NCBI GenBank assembly: GCA_014360015.1 | Contig: JACIYJ010000002.1 | Coordinates: 186,001 to 250,000 of the forward strand | Direction: 5' to 3' | DNA: 64,000 nt | DNA from: Candidatus Aminicenantota bacterium | GTDB taxonomy: Bacteria; Acidobacteriota; Aminicenantia; Aminicenantales; Saccharicenantaceae | In this document: positions 46,597 through 56,119 of the stretch, one piece after another | Numbering within the stretch: position 1 is the stretch's first letter | Layout of the letters: each line of letters begins with the position of its first letter | Translations under genes and position numbers: made by a program | Notes under the pieces: model-generated | What the model was told of the DNA's origin: nothing | Databases searched by the model: none | The model's input: only the letters and a program-made list of their open reading frames with translations

Positions 46597-47359
46597 GTTC
46601 TACCAACTCCTCAGCAATTTGTTTATATTGAATTGCTCCGATTGAATCAGGAGCAAAAGTAAAGATGCTTTCTTTATAAGCTGGGCTTTCTTCCAGTTTA
46701 ACGCTTTTTGATATATATGTTTTAAATACCTTGTCTCCAAAAACTTCGATAATTCTGTCTACTACATCTTTTGACAAATTAGTCCTCTTATCATGAAGTG
46801 TTATTACTACTCCCAGAATCTCAAGATCAGGGTTGGCAATTCTTTTGACCTTATCAATAGTCTCGAGCAAATCGTCAGTTCCTTCGAGACACAAATATGA
46901 AGACTGAATCGGGATAAGAATATGTGTGGCTGCCACCAGGGCATTTAGTGTAATCAACCCAAGAGTTGGAGGCGTATCTATAAAGATGAAATCGTATTTG
47001 TTTTTAACCGGGTTTATAGCGTCTCTTAAGCGATAATGTCCATCAAATTCGCCTATCAATGCCGGCTCTAATTTAGCCATAGAAATCTTAGAAATGGCAA
47101 CATCTAATCCAGGGATATTAGATTTGACGATGATTTCTTCTATTCTTTGGTTTTTATCCATCAAAACATCAAAAAGTGATTTTTTGTATTCATGAGGATT
47201 GTTAACTATTGAAATGGTACTATGAGCTTGTGGATCCATATCAACGAGCAGTACCTTGTACCCCATAAAAGCCAGAGCAGCTGAAACGTTGATGCAGGTT
47301 GTTGTTTTGCCTACTCCGCCTTTTTGATTGGTAACAGCGATGATCAATTTTTCCTCCAT
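46583..47359 (-). CDS. parA: Chromosome partitioning ATPase ParA
   Basis: The 258-residue ParA/Soj ATPase has the deviant Walker A KGGVGKTTTCINVSAALA, switch I-like VDMDPQAHST and Walker B FIFIDTPPTLGLIT. No N-terminal DNA-binding domain is present, so it is the chromosomal short form. TATAAAAT-like sequence lies within 25 bases of the start and no clear ribosome-binding site is visible, so the mRNA may have a very short leader. Confidence 0.95.
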   Translation of the reverse strand: MEEKLIIAVTNQKGGVGKTTTCINVSAALAFMGYKVLLVDMDPQAHSTISIVNNPHEYKKSLFDVLMDKNQRIEEIIVKSNIPGLDVAISKISMAKLEPALIGEFDGHYRLRDAINPVKNKYDFIFIDTPPTLGLITLNALVAATHILIPIQSSYLCLEGTDDLLETIDKVKRIANPDLEILGVVITLHDKRTNLSKDVVDRIIEVFGDKVFKTYISKSVKLEESPAYKESIFTFAPDSIGAIQYKQIAEELVERAKN

Positions 47360-47430
47360 ATCAAGCTTTTATGTATTTTATATACAAAAAAAATAACAAA
47401 AAAACAAGATAAAAAATATTTTTAATAATA

Positions 47431-47446
47431 TGTCGGCCCGCCGACA
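47431..47446. promoter_or_regulatory. GC-rich 16-bp palindrome between parA and the VPS10-like gene
   Basis: TGTCGGC-CC-GCCGACA has perfect 7-bp arms in otherwise very AT-rich DNA. Seen from the minus strand it lies after the end of the VPS10-like gene and before parA. As RNA it could form a 6-bp stem with a CGGG loop followed by a loosely U-rich stretch, a possible terminator. As DNA its 16-bp size and TGT...ACA ends recall parS sites, but the core differs. Confidence 0.4.
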
Positions 47447-47491
47447 AATTGATAAATTATTGATATTAAATAATTTATAGCTAATAGACTA

Positions 47492-48007
47492 TTACCTGTT
47501 CTCTAATGTTACCAGAGCAGGTTTCTGTATCTTGGATATTCCATTATTTTCCAGCAATTTATTAAATTCATCCAGGTCTTTTTGAATGAAATTGTTGAGC
47601 TTGTCTATCGATTTGAGCACAACCTCGCTTATCTCATTGGCCTGAGAGAGTTCTGAAGTGGTTGGTTCGCCTGGAAAACTGGACACACTCTGTTGGAGAG
47701 CTATTAATCTTATATTTATAGGTCCCCTCAAGAAAGTTTTATATGGAATAGATAATCCCATCAAAGTCCCTTCAGTCCGGAAAATTTCAGTTGTGACTTC
47801 GAAATTCTTGCATAAATTATCAAGGTAAATTTCTATTTCAGCCTTTTGTTTCTGGTCCGAAATTTTATTCAGTTCGGGCTTTAAGGCTTCTAAGCTACGG
47901 CTAATATTTCTAACGGCGGTCAAAGCTTTAGCGTAAAGATGGTTGATTTTGATCAAATCTCCTGCCAGCTGATGCTGTTTTTTTCTGAGCCTCTGGCAAT
48001 AGTTCAA
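47492..48007 (-). CDS. Frame-shifted C-terminal part of the VPS10-like protein
   Basis: This 171-codon frame is not an independent gene. Its helical text beginning KKQHQLAGDLIKINHLYAKA follows naturally from the end of the upstream frame (LLPEAQKK), and removing one A from the 7-A run (minus strand; 47978-47984 on the plus strand) joins them. The first eight codons of this frame lie over the upstream gene and are out of its frame. The segment is an alpha-helical, coiled-coil-like tail that ends related VPS10/BNR proteins. Confidence 0.75.
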   Translation of the reverse strand: MNYCQRLRKKQHQLAGDLIKINHLYAKALTAVRNISRSLEALKPELNKISDQKQKAEIEIYLDNLCKNFEVTTEIFRTEGTLMGLSIPYKTFLRGPINIRLIALQQSVSSFPGEPTTSELSQANEISEVVLKSIDKLNNFIQKDLDEFNKLLENNGISKIQKPALVTLENR

Positions 48008-50693
48008 AACGCGGGTCAGGTAAAACCCTTAGGTTTGATTGATATTCTTTATCTCCAATTTTTATTGAAACCAGATAATCTCCTGGTATTACATTGCACA
48101 TGGCAGTCATTGTCGGAATTACCAAATACTTCTTTCCGTCACTGGCTTTTGGGACAAACTGCAGGTTCCAATATGTTCGGTGAAGGCCAGCTTTCTTATC
48201 CAGTGGTAACTCGACGATTGTTTCACCGGCTTGATCCAATATCTTGATCCTAATATCGCCGCTTAAATCTTTCTTCAAAAAGTAAGTTATGCCAGCACCA
48301 TTGATTGGATTCTTCCCTGAAAAGCCGAAGCTTCCAAAGGTTTCTCCCCTGCTGGCCACTTGAAAAGATTGAGCATTTCTGATCTTAAAAAGATAGAAAT
48401 CTGAATCAAGAGTATCAGGTCCAAGTTCAGTCAAAAAGCCAATGTCATCCAGAATCCAGATTCCACGACCATGCGTCCCAATTATCAGGTCATTATCTCG
48501 AGGATGGATGGCTATATCATGCACGGCAACTGTAGGTAAATTTATGCCTTTTAAATTAATCCAACTTAACCCACAGTCAAGAGAAGCATAAATTCCAAAC
48601 TCGGTTCCAACAAATAGTAAATTTTTGTTGACTGGATGTTCTCTGATTACATGAATCCAGCCGAATGATGGTAAATTAGCTCTGATGGATTTCCAGGTTT
48701 TGCCAAAATCGCTGGTCTTATATATATAAGGTGCGTAATCGTCATTCCTGTGGTTATCAAACGCCACATAGGCTGTGCCAGCCTCAAAGTGGGAAGCTTC
48801 AATTCTTGAACACCAGGATTCTTTTGGCAGTCCTGGAATGTTTTTGACTACATTAACCCAGGTTTTTCCACCATCCTGAGAAACCTGAAGGTTACCATCG
48901 TCTGTTCCGCACCACAGGATTCCAGGTTTGACCGGCGATTCAGAAATGGCTGTTATGGTACAATGGACTTCGGCTCCGCTATTTTCTACTGTTATCGGCC
49001 CTACCCCATCGACCTGTTTGGTTTTGTCATTAGTGGTGAGATCCGGACTTATTTTTTCCCAGGAATATCCACCATCTTTTGATTGGAATAGGAAATTTCC
49101 GGCACAGTAAATGGTTTGATTATCATGTGGAGAAATCATAATTGGGGCATTCCAGTTAAACCGGTAAGGAGGTTCACTGAGCGGAGCTTCAGGCCTGATG
49201 GATTTTGCCTGTCCATGCCTTAAATCTTTTCTGGTCAGTCCGTTATTCTGAGAATTGCAGTAAACGATGAAACTGTTTTTGGGGTCAGGCCTGACAAAAA
49301 AGCCGTCTCCACCCGATATAAACTCCCAGTGCTCGTTTAGGATCCCGCGGCTATCAAGAGAATTGGACGGTCCGCCCCAGCAACCGTTATCCTGAAGTCC
49401 ACAGTATACCCGATAAGGTACACTGAAATCATAGCCGAGCTGATAAACTTCAGCTGCATCTATGTTGGTTACCGGTAACCAGGTTTTCCCGCCATCATAA
49501 GAAATATCAATTCCGCCATCGTTACCGTCGATTAGATGAAGCGGGTTAGTTGGGTCAATCCACAGGGCATGATGGTCCGGATGGATGCCACCACCAAGAC
49601 CCCTGAATTTCTGGCCCATATCGTTGGATACGTAAAGCCCGGTGGACAGAACATAGATAGTTTTATCATCGTTCGGGTCAACATAAATTTGGCTGTAATA
49701 GAAGGGTCGGTTGTTGACATTCTTATAGGTTTTGCTGTCACAGGTTCTTTTCCAGGTCTCGCCAAAGTCTTCAGAGCGCCAAATACCCGGGTTCTGATGC
49801 TCGATTAGAGCATAGACTACACCCGGTTTGCTTCTGGAAGCAGCCAGCCCGATTCTGCCCATTACTCCTTCCGGAAGGCCTTTGGTCAACTTTTTCCAGG
49901 TTAGACCACCGTCGGTTGTTTTATAAATCCCGCTTCCTGGGCCTCCACTGACCATTTTATAAGGCCTTCGCCTGTGTTCATAAGCGGCGGCATAAAGAAT
50001 CTGTGAATCTGATGGGTCCATCACCAAGTCGCATATGCCGGTGTTTTCATTTATATAAAGGATTTTGGTCCAGGTTTTCCCTCCATCTATAGTTTTATAA
50101 ACCCCGCGTTCAGAGTTTGGTCCCCACAGATGTCCCATAGCCGCCACATAAACCACATTTGGGTCTCCCCTGCTTATGACTATTCGACTGATGTGTCTGG
50201 TCTCTTTAAGTCCCATGTTGGTCCAGGTCTTTCCGCCATCTGTAGATTTATAGACTCCGTCGCCCACAGTTACCGAGTTTCTGGCGGTGGCTTCGCCGGT
50301 TCCCACCCAGACAATGTTGGGTGAGGATTGAGCCACAGTCACATCGCCAACCGATACAGTGGTTTCTTTGAAGAAAACCGGATACCAGGAAATGCCGTTA
50401 TTTTCTGATTTCCAGACACCACTCGGACCCACAGCCGCATAAATGATCCAGGGCTGTCTTTCCACCACATCAATGTCCACTGTCCTGCCGCCCATCACAG
50501 CTGGACCGATGTTCCGCCAAGTAATGAATTTGTCAAGCAGGTCTTGTGGTTTTTCCGGAAATTGCGGATAAGATATTGATAATAAAGAAATTATAAGAAT
50601 AATCAGCAAGATTAATCGATGACAAAAATAAAAATTTCCTGAAATAAAATGGATGAAATCAACTTTATTAATAGATTCTGGACTGAAGCGCAT
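47928..50693 (-). CDS. Exported VPS10/BNR-repeat protein (N-terminal 921 codons)
   Basis: After a signal peptide (residues about 22-42) come repeated BNR/sortilin-type beta-propeller blades with the SxDGGxTW pattern: STDGGKTWTNMG, TIDGGKTWTKI, TTDGGLTWKKL, SEDFGETWKRT, SYDGGKTWLPV, SKDGGYSWEKI, SQDGGKTWVNV and TSDFGKTWKSI. The intact protein would be about 1067 residues, as in related proteins, but this frame ends early at QKKTASAGRRF because of a one-base shift in a 7-A run. Exported family members are often annotated as VPS10-domain or glycosyl-hydrolase-like proteins; substrate unknown. Confidence 0.85.
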   Translation of the reverse strand: MRFSPESINKVDFIHFISGNFYFCHRLILLIILIISLLSISYPQFPEKPQDLLDKFITWRNIGPAVMGGRTVDIDVVERQPWIIYAAVGPSGVWKSENNGISWYPVFFKETTVSVGDVTVAQSSPNIVWVGTGEATARNSVTVGDGVYKSTDGGKTWTNMGLKETRHISRIVISRGDPNVVYVAAMGHLWGPNSERGVYKTIDGGKTWTKILYINENTGICDLVMDPSDSQILYAAAYEHRRRPYKMVSGGPGSGIYKTTDGGLTWKKLTKGLPEGVMGRIGLAASRSKPGVVYALIEHQNPGIWRSEDFGETWKRTCDSKTYKNVNNRPFYYSQIYVDPNDDKTIYVLSTGLYVSNDMGQKFRGLGGGIHPDHHALWIDPTNPLHLIDGNDGGIDISYDGGKTWLPVTNIDAAEVYQLGYDFSVPYRVYCGLQDNGCWGGPSNSLDSRGILNEHWEFISGGDGFFVRPDPKNSFIVYCNSQNNGLTRKDLRHGQAKSIRPEAPLSEPPYRFNWNAPIMISPHDNQTIYCAGNFLFQSKDGGYSWEKISPDLTTNDKTKQVDGVGPITVENSGAEVHCTITAISESPVKPGILWCGTDDGNLQVSQDGGKTWVNVVKNIPGLPKESWCSRIEASHFEAGTAYVAFDNHRNDDYAPYIYKTSDFGKTWKSIRANLPSFGWIHVIREHPVNKNLLFVGTEFGIYASLDCGLSWINLKGINLPTVAVHDIAIHPRDNDLIIGTHGRGIWILDDIGFLTELGPDTLDSDFYLFKIRNAQSFQVASRGETFGSFGFSGKNPINGAGITYFLKKDLSGDIRIKILDQAGETIVELPLDKKAGLHRTYWNLQFVPKASDGKKYLVIPTMTAMCNVIPGDYLVSIKIGDKEYQSNLRVLPDPRFELLPEAQKKTASAGRRFDQNQPSLR

Positions 50694-50887
50694 CCCTTGC
50701 CTCCTAAAAATTGATTTACTTTATTTTTCGCTCATTATAAGATAAAAAAATTAAAAATGAAAAAATTTTTACCTGATTTAATTATCAACTATTTAATTTC
50801 AATGAAACCGAAGATAAAGTCAGAACTGATTACTGCCTTTAATCGTATAAAAATAAGAAACTTTCTTAAAAACTAAGGAGGTGACAG

Positions 50888-52933
50888 GTGAGAAGAAAAA
50901 TACTTATCGTACTCCTATCATTTTCCTTAATTTTGTTTTTATTATTGGTTCAAAACAGTTTTTCTATTGAGCTTAAATACCATTCTCCAGCTGAAGTCTC
51001 TAATTTTCTTAAGGATATTAGCAATAAATATCCTTCTCTCTGTTCTCTTTCGCTTCTGGGAAAATCGTCCGGGGGCCAGAAAATCTTTTGCCTGGAAATT
51101 GCTGCCGGACGGGATAAAGTTGCTGCAGAAAAAAGACAGGCGATTTTAGTTACAGCTAACGTTGAAGGTCTTCATCTTCCCGGAACCGAAGCAGCTTTAG
51201 CTCTGGCTGAAAAGCTTCTGAGTGGTTATGGAAAAGATAAAAGCTTGACGGATCTTCTGGACAGAAAGACCGTTTACATTGTTCCTTTGCTTAACCCCGA
51301 CGCTGCTGCTATCTATTTTTCTTCTGTCAAATATGAAAAAAGCTCCAATGACCATCCGGTAGATGAAGATAACGATGGTCTAATTGATGAAGATGGACCG
51401 GAAGACCTGAACAAAGATGGACTCATCACTATGATGCGGGTTAAATCGCCTGACGGTCGCTGGATCATAGACCCGAAAGACCCCCGGTTGATGAAGCTGG
51501 CTGACTCCAAAAAAGGCGAAAAGGGAGAATATCAGCTTTATACAGAGGGCTTGGACAACGATGGCGATGGTCTGTACAATGAAGACGGACCCGGCGGAGT
51601 GGAACTGAATCGTAATTTCCCTCATGATTTTGAATATTTCAATAAGTCTGTCGGTCTTTACCCTGTTTCAGAACCAGAAACTGAGGCTCTGCTTAAGTTC
51701 ATGTTTGACCATAAAAACATCGCTTTAGTCATCAATTTTTCCACTGAAAATAATCTGTTGAACCTGCAGCAGACTGGACAAGCTCGGGTTGGGAGTGACA
51801 GAGTCAGAGTTCCCAGACAATTTGCCACTTTTCTGGGGCTCGATCCCGATACGGAATACAGCCTCAAAGAAATTATGGACATTCTGAAGAGTATGAATAT
51901 CGGCGGCGGGATGGAAATTGATGAGAGTATGGTAGCTACCTTCCTCGGGCTTGGTCCTGCTGTAACCATCGACCGCCAGGATATGCCCATCTACGAAGAA
52001 CTCCAGAAAGAATACAAAGACGGCCTCAAAGAGGCCAAACTGGATTTTCTGGAAAAGAGAGCTAAGGGTGTGGGCAAGGGTTCCTTAGTAGCTTTCTGTT
52101 ATTATCAATATGGGGTTCCGGTTTTTTCCTTTGACTTATGGCAGGTTCCAGAACCAAAAAAAGATGAGAAAAAGGAAGCCCTCACACCAGATAAACTCAA
52201 GTCCATGACTTCAGAGGAATTTCTGGCTTTAGGAGAAGAAAAAATTGCTGCCTTTCTTAAAGATCAGGGAGCTCCTCCCAATTTCAGCGCCAGCCTGTTG
52301 ATTAACATGGTTAAATCCGGTCAGGTAACTCCAGCCAAAATGGCTGAAATGATGGAAAAAATGCCCGGCCGGAAATCTGGTGCAGATAGAGAGGAAAATC
52401 CCGAAGCTTACCTCCTGGCTTATTCGGATAATATTCTTAAAGGTCAGGGTTTTGTTCCATGGAAGCCTTTTAAACATCCGACTCTGGGTGAGGTGGAAAT
52501 CGGCGGTTTTGTCCCCTATCTCAAATATGTTCCACCGGCTGCGGAACTTGAATCGACCATCAGATTCCACACGGATTTTTGTCTGAAATTGATGTTCAGA
52601 CTGGCCGAGCTCAGGGTAAAAGAAGTTAAGGCTGAAAAAATCGGGCCTGACCTTTACAAAATTAAAGTTTATCTTACCAACGATGGCTGGTTGCCCACAT
52701 CTACAGCTCAGGGCAGAAGGGCGCTTACCGCCTATCCCATCAGAGCCAGGCTAAAGCTGGATAAAGGCCAGAACCTGATTGCCGGACGGCCGATGGAAAT
52801 AATTCCCTTCTTGGGCAGCGGTGATGTGCGCCAGCTGGAATGGGTGGTGCAGGCCAGAAAAAACAGCCGAATAAAGGTTGAATTCTGGTCTAACAAACTC
52901 AATCCGATAGAAACGGTCATTGCTTTGGATTAA
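50888..52933 (+). CDS. M14-family carboxypeptidase homolog with altered active site
   Basis: GTG at 50888 is preceded by AAGGAGGTGA. The 681-residue product has a signal peptide (1-27) and aligns along its length with the next gene, an intact M14 enzyme. At the first zinc motif it has NVEGLHLPGTE where the neighbour has NIHGNEIQGTE, so His and Glu are exchanged (Glu93 and His96). The third zinc His is replaced (INFSTENN versus QSFHNYGG), and the catalytic Glu region reads FSFDLWQ instead of FSNELDF. It keeps the Asp-rich Ca2+-binding-like loops (DEDNDGLIDEDG, DLNKDGLITMM, DNDGDGLYNEDG). It has an extra helical insert at about residues 430-500. It is probably a non-canonical or inactive paralog. 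Confidence 0.8.
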   Translation: MRRKILIVLLSFSLILFLLLVQNSFSIELKYHSPAEVSNFLKDISNKYPSLCSLSLLGKSSGGQKIFCLEIAAGRDKVAAEKRQAILVTANVEGLHLPGTEAALALAEKLLSGYGKDKSLTDLLDRKTVYIVPLLNPDAAAIYFSSVKYEKSSNDHPVDEDNDGLIDEDGPEDLNKDGLITMMRVKSPDGRWIIDPKDPRLMKLADSKKGEKGEYQLYTEGLDNDGDGLYNEDGPGGVELNRNFPHDFEYFNKSVGLYPVSEPETEALLKFMFDHKNIALVINFSTENNLLNLQQTGQARVGSDRVRVPRQFATFLGLDPDTEYSLKEIMDILKSMNIGGGMEIDESMVATFLGLGPAVTIDRQDMPIYEELQKEYKDGLKEAKLDFLEKRAKGVGKGSLVAFCYYQYGVPVFSFDLWQVPEPKKDEKKEALTPDKLKSMTSEEFLALGEEKIAAFLKDQGAPPNFSASLLINMVKSGQVTPAKMAEMMEKMPGRKSGADREENPEAYLLAYSDNILKGQGFVPWKPFKHPTLGEVEIGGFVPYLKYVPPAAELESTIRFHTDFCLKLMFRLAELRVKEVKAEKIGPDLYKIKVYLTNDGWLPTSTAQGRRALTAYPIRARLKLDKGQNLIAGRPMEIIPFLGSGDVRQLEWVVQARKNSRIKVEFWSNKLNPIETVIALD

Positions 52934-52941
52934 GGAGGTCG

Positions 52942-54723
52942 ATGATGAAAAAGAAAATTCTGTATGCTGCCATTTTAATGAGTTTAATACTTCCTACCTG
53001 TTTCAGTTTTATCGCTGAAGCTCAGGACCAGAAGCCAAAACCTGAAGTGAAACTAACCTTTGACCATTTTTATGACCATGCTGAATTGACCCGGGCCTTG
53101 AAGATGTTACAGCAGGCTTATCCGGAGTTGATGACTGTTCAGTCCATCGGTAAGTCTTATCAGGGGCGGGACATCTGGGCGGTAATCATCAACAATCCGA
53201 AAACAGGACCGGCTGATAAGAAGCCTGGATTTTATATTGACGGAAATATCCACGGCAACGAGATTCAGGGTACTGAAGTTGCCCTTTATACCATCTATTA
53301 CCTGCTGAAAAATTTCGGCCAGCTGGATTTTGTTAATCGCCTGCTCCAGGACCGTTCCTTCTACATTGTTCCAACCATGAATCCAGACAGCCGGGATTAC
53401 TTCCTGCATCTGGCTTCAGATTCCAATTCACCGAGATCCGGTTTGGTACCCTATGATGATGATCGTGACGGCCTTTTTGACGAAGATGGCGCCGATGACC
53501 TTGACGGCGATGGTTCGATCACCTTCATGCGGAAAAAAGACCCTTATGGAAACTACAAAGTCAGTCCTGATAATCCGATGGTCATGATTCCCTGTAAACC
53601 CGGAGAAAAAGGCGAATACATCTTTCTCGGCTCTGAAGGTATTGACAATGATGGCGATGGGCTAATTAACGAAGATGGCCCGGGCGGTTATGATATGAAC
53701 CGGAATTTCGGTTACAATTGGCAGCCAAATTATGTTCAGCGCGGTGCGGGCGACTATCCTTTCTGCTGGCCGGAAACTAAGGCTGTTCGGGATTTTATCA
53801 TGGCCCATCCCAATATCATGGGGGCTCAATCATTTCACAACTATGGCGGAATGATTTTGCGGGGACCCGGGGCTAAAAATCTGGGAGAAGTGCTGCCCCA
53901 GGACCGTCAAGTCTATGATTATATCGGGAAACAGGGTGAAAAAATCCTGCCTGGATATCGCTATATCACCATCTATAAAGATATGTACACAGTTTATGGC
54001 GGGAGCATTGATTTTTTCTACAACCTGCTCGGAATTTTTACCTTTTCCAATGAACTGGATTTTGACCAGTATGCTGGTCTGCCTGCTTCTGAGAAAAAAT
54101 CTTCAGAAGAAGACGATGAGCAAGTGAACAGGTGGTTTGGACCAGGTGGCAGTCCGGATGAAATTCTTTATCATCAGCTGGTACTTATGGGTGAACAGCT
54201 GGTAGAGTGGAAGCCTTATCATCATCCGCTTTATGGCGAGATCGAAATAGGTGGAGTTAAAAAATTCGGTCGCCGGGTACCAGCTCTGTTTCGTCTGCCT
54301 GAAACCTGTCATCGCAACGCAGCCTTCTGCCTTTATCACGCCGACCAATTGCCGCGTCTGGCGTTTGAAGAAGTCAGGGTCAGTAAGCTGGAAAATGGAC
54401 TGTACCAGATTGATTTACGGATAATCAACAAACAGGTAACCCCGTCGATTTCTGCTCTGGCAGTTCAAAGGAAACTGCATCGACCCGATAAACTGATTGT
54501 TGAAGGCAAAGGAAAGCTAATATCTGCTGGCTTTCTCACTGACCGTTACCGGAACCTGACCCAGCCTGCAAAAATCAGAGATAATTATTTCTTTGTCGAA
54601 AATGGTGTACCCGGTTTTGGACAGGTAAACCTGCGGCTGATAGTAGAAGGTTCAGGAGAGCTTAAAGTGGTTTATGATTCTCTTAAAGGCGGAGTAATCG
54701 AAAGAAAGATTGCTCTCAAATAA
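52942..54723 (+). CDS. Exported M14 zinc carboxypeptidase with Ca2+-binding-like loops
   Basis: The 593-residue protein starts after AAGGAGG, eight bases past the preceding stop. It has a signal peptide (1-27) and intact M14 residues: HGNE (His104, Glu107), third His in GAQSFHNYGG, and catalytic Glu in TFSNELDFDQY. Between them are Asp-rich loops (DDDRDGLFDEDG, DLDGDGSITFM, DNDGDGLINEDG) resembling EF-hand or thrombospondin-3 calcium loops. A C-terminal beta region follows. It would remove C-terminal residues from extracellular peptides. It is co-transcribed with its altered paralog. Confidence 0.9.
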   Translation: MMKKKILYAAILMSLILPTCFSFIAEAQDQKPKPEVKLTFDHFYDHAELTRALKMLQQAYPELMTVQSIGKSYQGRDIWAVIINNPKTGPADKKPGFYIDGNIHGNEIQGTEVALYTIYYLLKNFGQLDFVNRLLQDRSFYIVPTMNPDSRDYFLHLASDSNSPRSGLVPYDDDRDGLFDEDGADDLDGDGSITFMRKKDPYGNYKVSPDNPMVMIPCKPGEKGEYIFLGSEGIDNDGDGLINEDGPGGYDMNRNFGYNWQPNYVQRGAGDYPFCWPETKAVRDFIMAHPNIMGAQSFHNYGGMILRGPGAKNLGEVLPQDRQVYDYIGKQGEKILPGYRYITIYKDMYTVYGGSIDFFYNLLGIFTFSNELDFDQYAGLPASEKKSSEEDDEQVNRWFGPGGSPDEILYHQLVLMGEQLVEWKPYHHPLYGEIEIGGVKKFGRRVPALFRLPETCHRNAAFCLYHADQLPRLAFEEVRVSKLENGLYQIDLRIINKQVTPSISALAVQRKLHRPDKLIVEGKGKLISAGFLTDRYRNLTQPAKIRDNYFFVENGVPGFGQVNLRLIVEGSGELKVVYDSLKGGVIERKIALK

Positions 54724-54772
54724 AGCCAGAGCTAATACTGATAACAAAAAGAAATAAGCGCGAGCTGTGGTG

Positions 54773-56107
54773 TTACTCACCACCAATCTGGAGACTTTTA
54801 ATCCGCAGTGTCGGAGCGGTCAAGGTTCGATTAAGGTCAAGATCATTACCCAGCAGGTCTATTCCGTTGAGCATTTCCTCAGCTGTCCCGGCAATGGTCA
54901 CCCCTTTAACCGGGAAAGCAATTTTCCCGTTTTCAATCCAGAAACCAGAGGCCCCACCGCTGAAGTTTCCGTTAACCGGGTTAATGCCGTACCCAACTAC
55001 TTCTTTGACCAGCAATCCCCTATCCGTGGCGGCAATGATTTCTTCTGGTGCGCTCTTACCCGCAACTATGTAAAAATTATGCGGACCGATGCCGGGTAAA
55101 TCAGTAAATCCTGACCGCGAGGCATTACCGGTGCTCTTAACCTTAGCTCTTCTGGCGGCATAAGTGTTATACATAAAACCTTTTAGCACCCCGTTTTCCA
55201 CAATTATCCTTCTCTGAGTAGGCACACCTTCACCATCGAAAGGAGCACTGGCCAGGCCTTTTTCCATGATTCCATCATCAATGATGGTCAGGAGCTCTGA
55301 GGCAATTTTCTGTCCAAGCTTTTTACCGAGGAAGCTGGCCCCCTGAAGCACTCTTTCTCCATTAGTGGCAGCAATGATTCCGCCCAGGATGGCATAAGCT
55401 ACATCCGGGTCAAAAATCACAGCTGCTCTCTGGGTCTTTATCGGCCTGGGGTCGAGCATCTCCACTGCTTTTCTGGCCGCCACTCGGGCAATCTCAGCTG
55501 CTGGTTTCAGGTCAGAAAAAAACCTCCGGCTGCAGGATTCATAACCCGCTGATTTCTGCTCGCCTTTTTCGGCAATTACTCCAAGGCCATAGCCACAGCC
55601 AGTAGCCTTGTAGCTTTTTATCAGGCCGAAAGAATTGGCTAAGATGATTTCCTCCTCCCTTTCGCTGTAGCTGGCTCCGGCGCTTTTAGTAATCCCTGGG
55701 ACTTTCAGGGCCAGGCTTTCGACTTCTTTGATCAAGGCTATTTTCCTGTCAACTGGAATGCTGCTCAGTTCAGAATCGTATAGACCTTTAACCTCTGAAA
55801 TTTCTTTATCTTCAGGCAAGCTGTGGTTCTCATCCAGAGTCAGGGCTCGGGCAAAATCAACAGCCCGCTTTACTGTTTCTTCTAAGCTTCTGGGTTGGAT
55901 ATCATTGACATAGGCGAAGCCCAACCTTTTGCTTACTATGACCCTCAATCCAAGGCCAAAACTGCTGGCTTCCTGGACAATTTCAACCTGACCATTTCTA
56001 ACTTCAATGCTCAGCTGGCGGCTGTTTTCCAAGTAAACTTCAGCCTGGTCGGCGCCTTTCTTCAGACAATCTTTTATGACCTGTTCAGCAATGGCTTTAT
56101 AATCCAT
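54773..56107 (-). CDS. pmbA: PmbA/TldE-family subunit
   Basis: The 444-residue protein belongs to the TldE/PmbA branch: YLENSRQLSIEVRNGQVE at the N-terminus, FGLGLRVIVSKRLGFAYVND, and the C-terminal GINPVNGNFSGGASGFWIENG and VKGVTIAGT. It lacks the HExxxH zinc motif, as expected for the non-catalytic partner of TldD. Together they degrade unfolded peptides or mature modified peptides. Its ATG is 12 bases after the tldD stop. The stop codon sits in a small inverted repeat (GTGGTG-ttact-CACCAC, 54767-54783) at the convergent junction with the M14 gene. Confidence 0.92.
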   Translation of the reverse strand: MDYKAIAEQVIKDCLKKGADQAEVYLENSRQLSIEVRNGQVEIVQEASSFGLGLRVIVSKRLGFAYVNDIQPRSLEETVKRAVDFARALTLDENHSLPEDKEISEVKGLYDSELSSIPVDRKIALIKEVESLALKVPGITKSAGASYSEREEEIILANSFGLIKSYKATGCGYGLGVIAEKGEQKSAGYESCSRRFFSDLKPAAEIARVAARKAVEMLDPRPIKTQRAAVIFDPDVAYAILGGIIAATNGERVLQGASFLGKKLGQKIASELLTIIDDGIMEKGLASAPFDGEGVPTQRRIIVENGVLKGFMYNTYAARRAKVKSTGNASRSGFTDLPGIGPHNFYIVAGKSAPEEIIAATDRGLLVKEVVGYGINPVNGNFSGGASGFWIENGKIAFPVKGVTIAGTAEEMLNGIDLLGNDLDLNRTLTAPTLRIKSLQIGGE

Positions 56108-56119
56108 GGCTCCTTCCTA

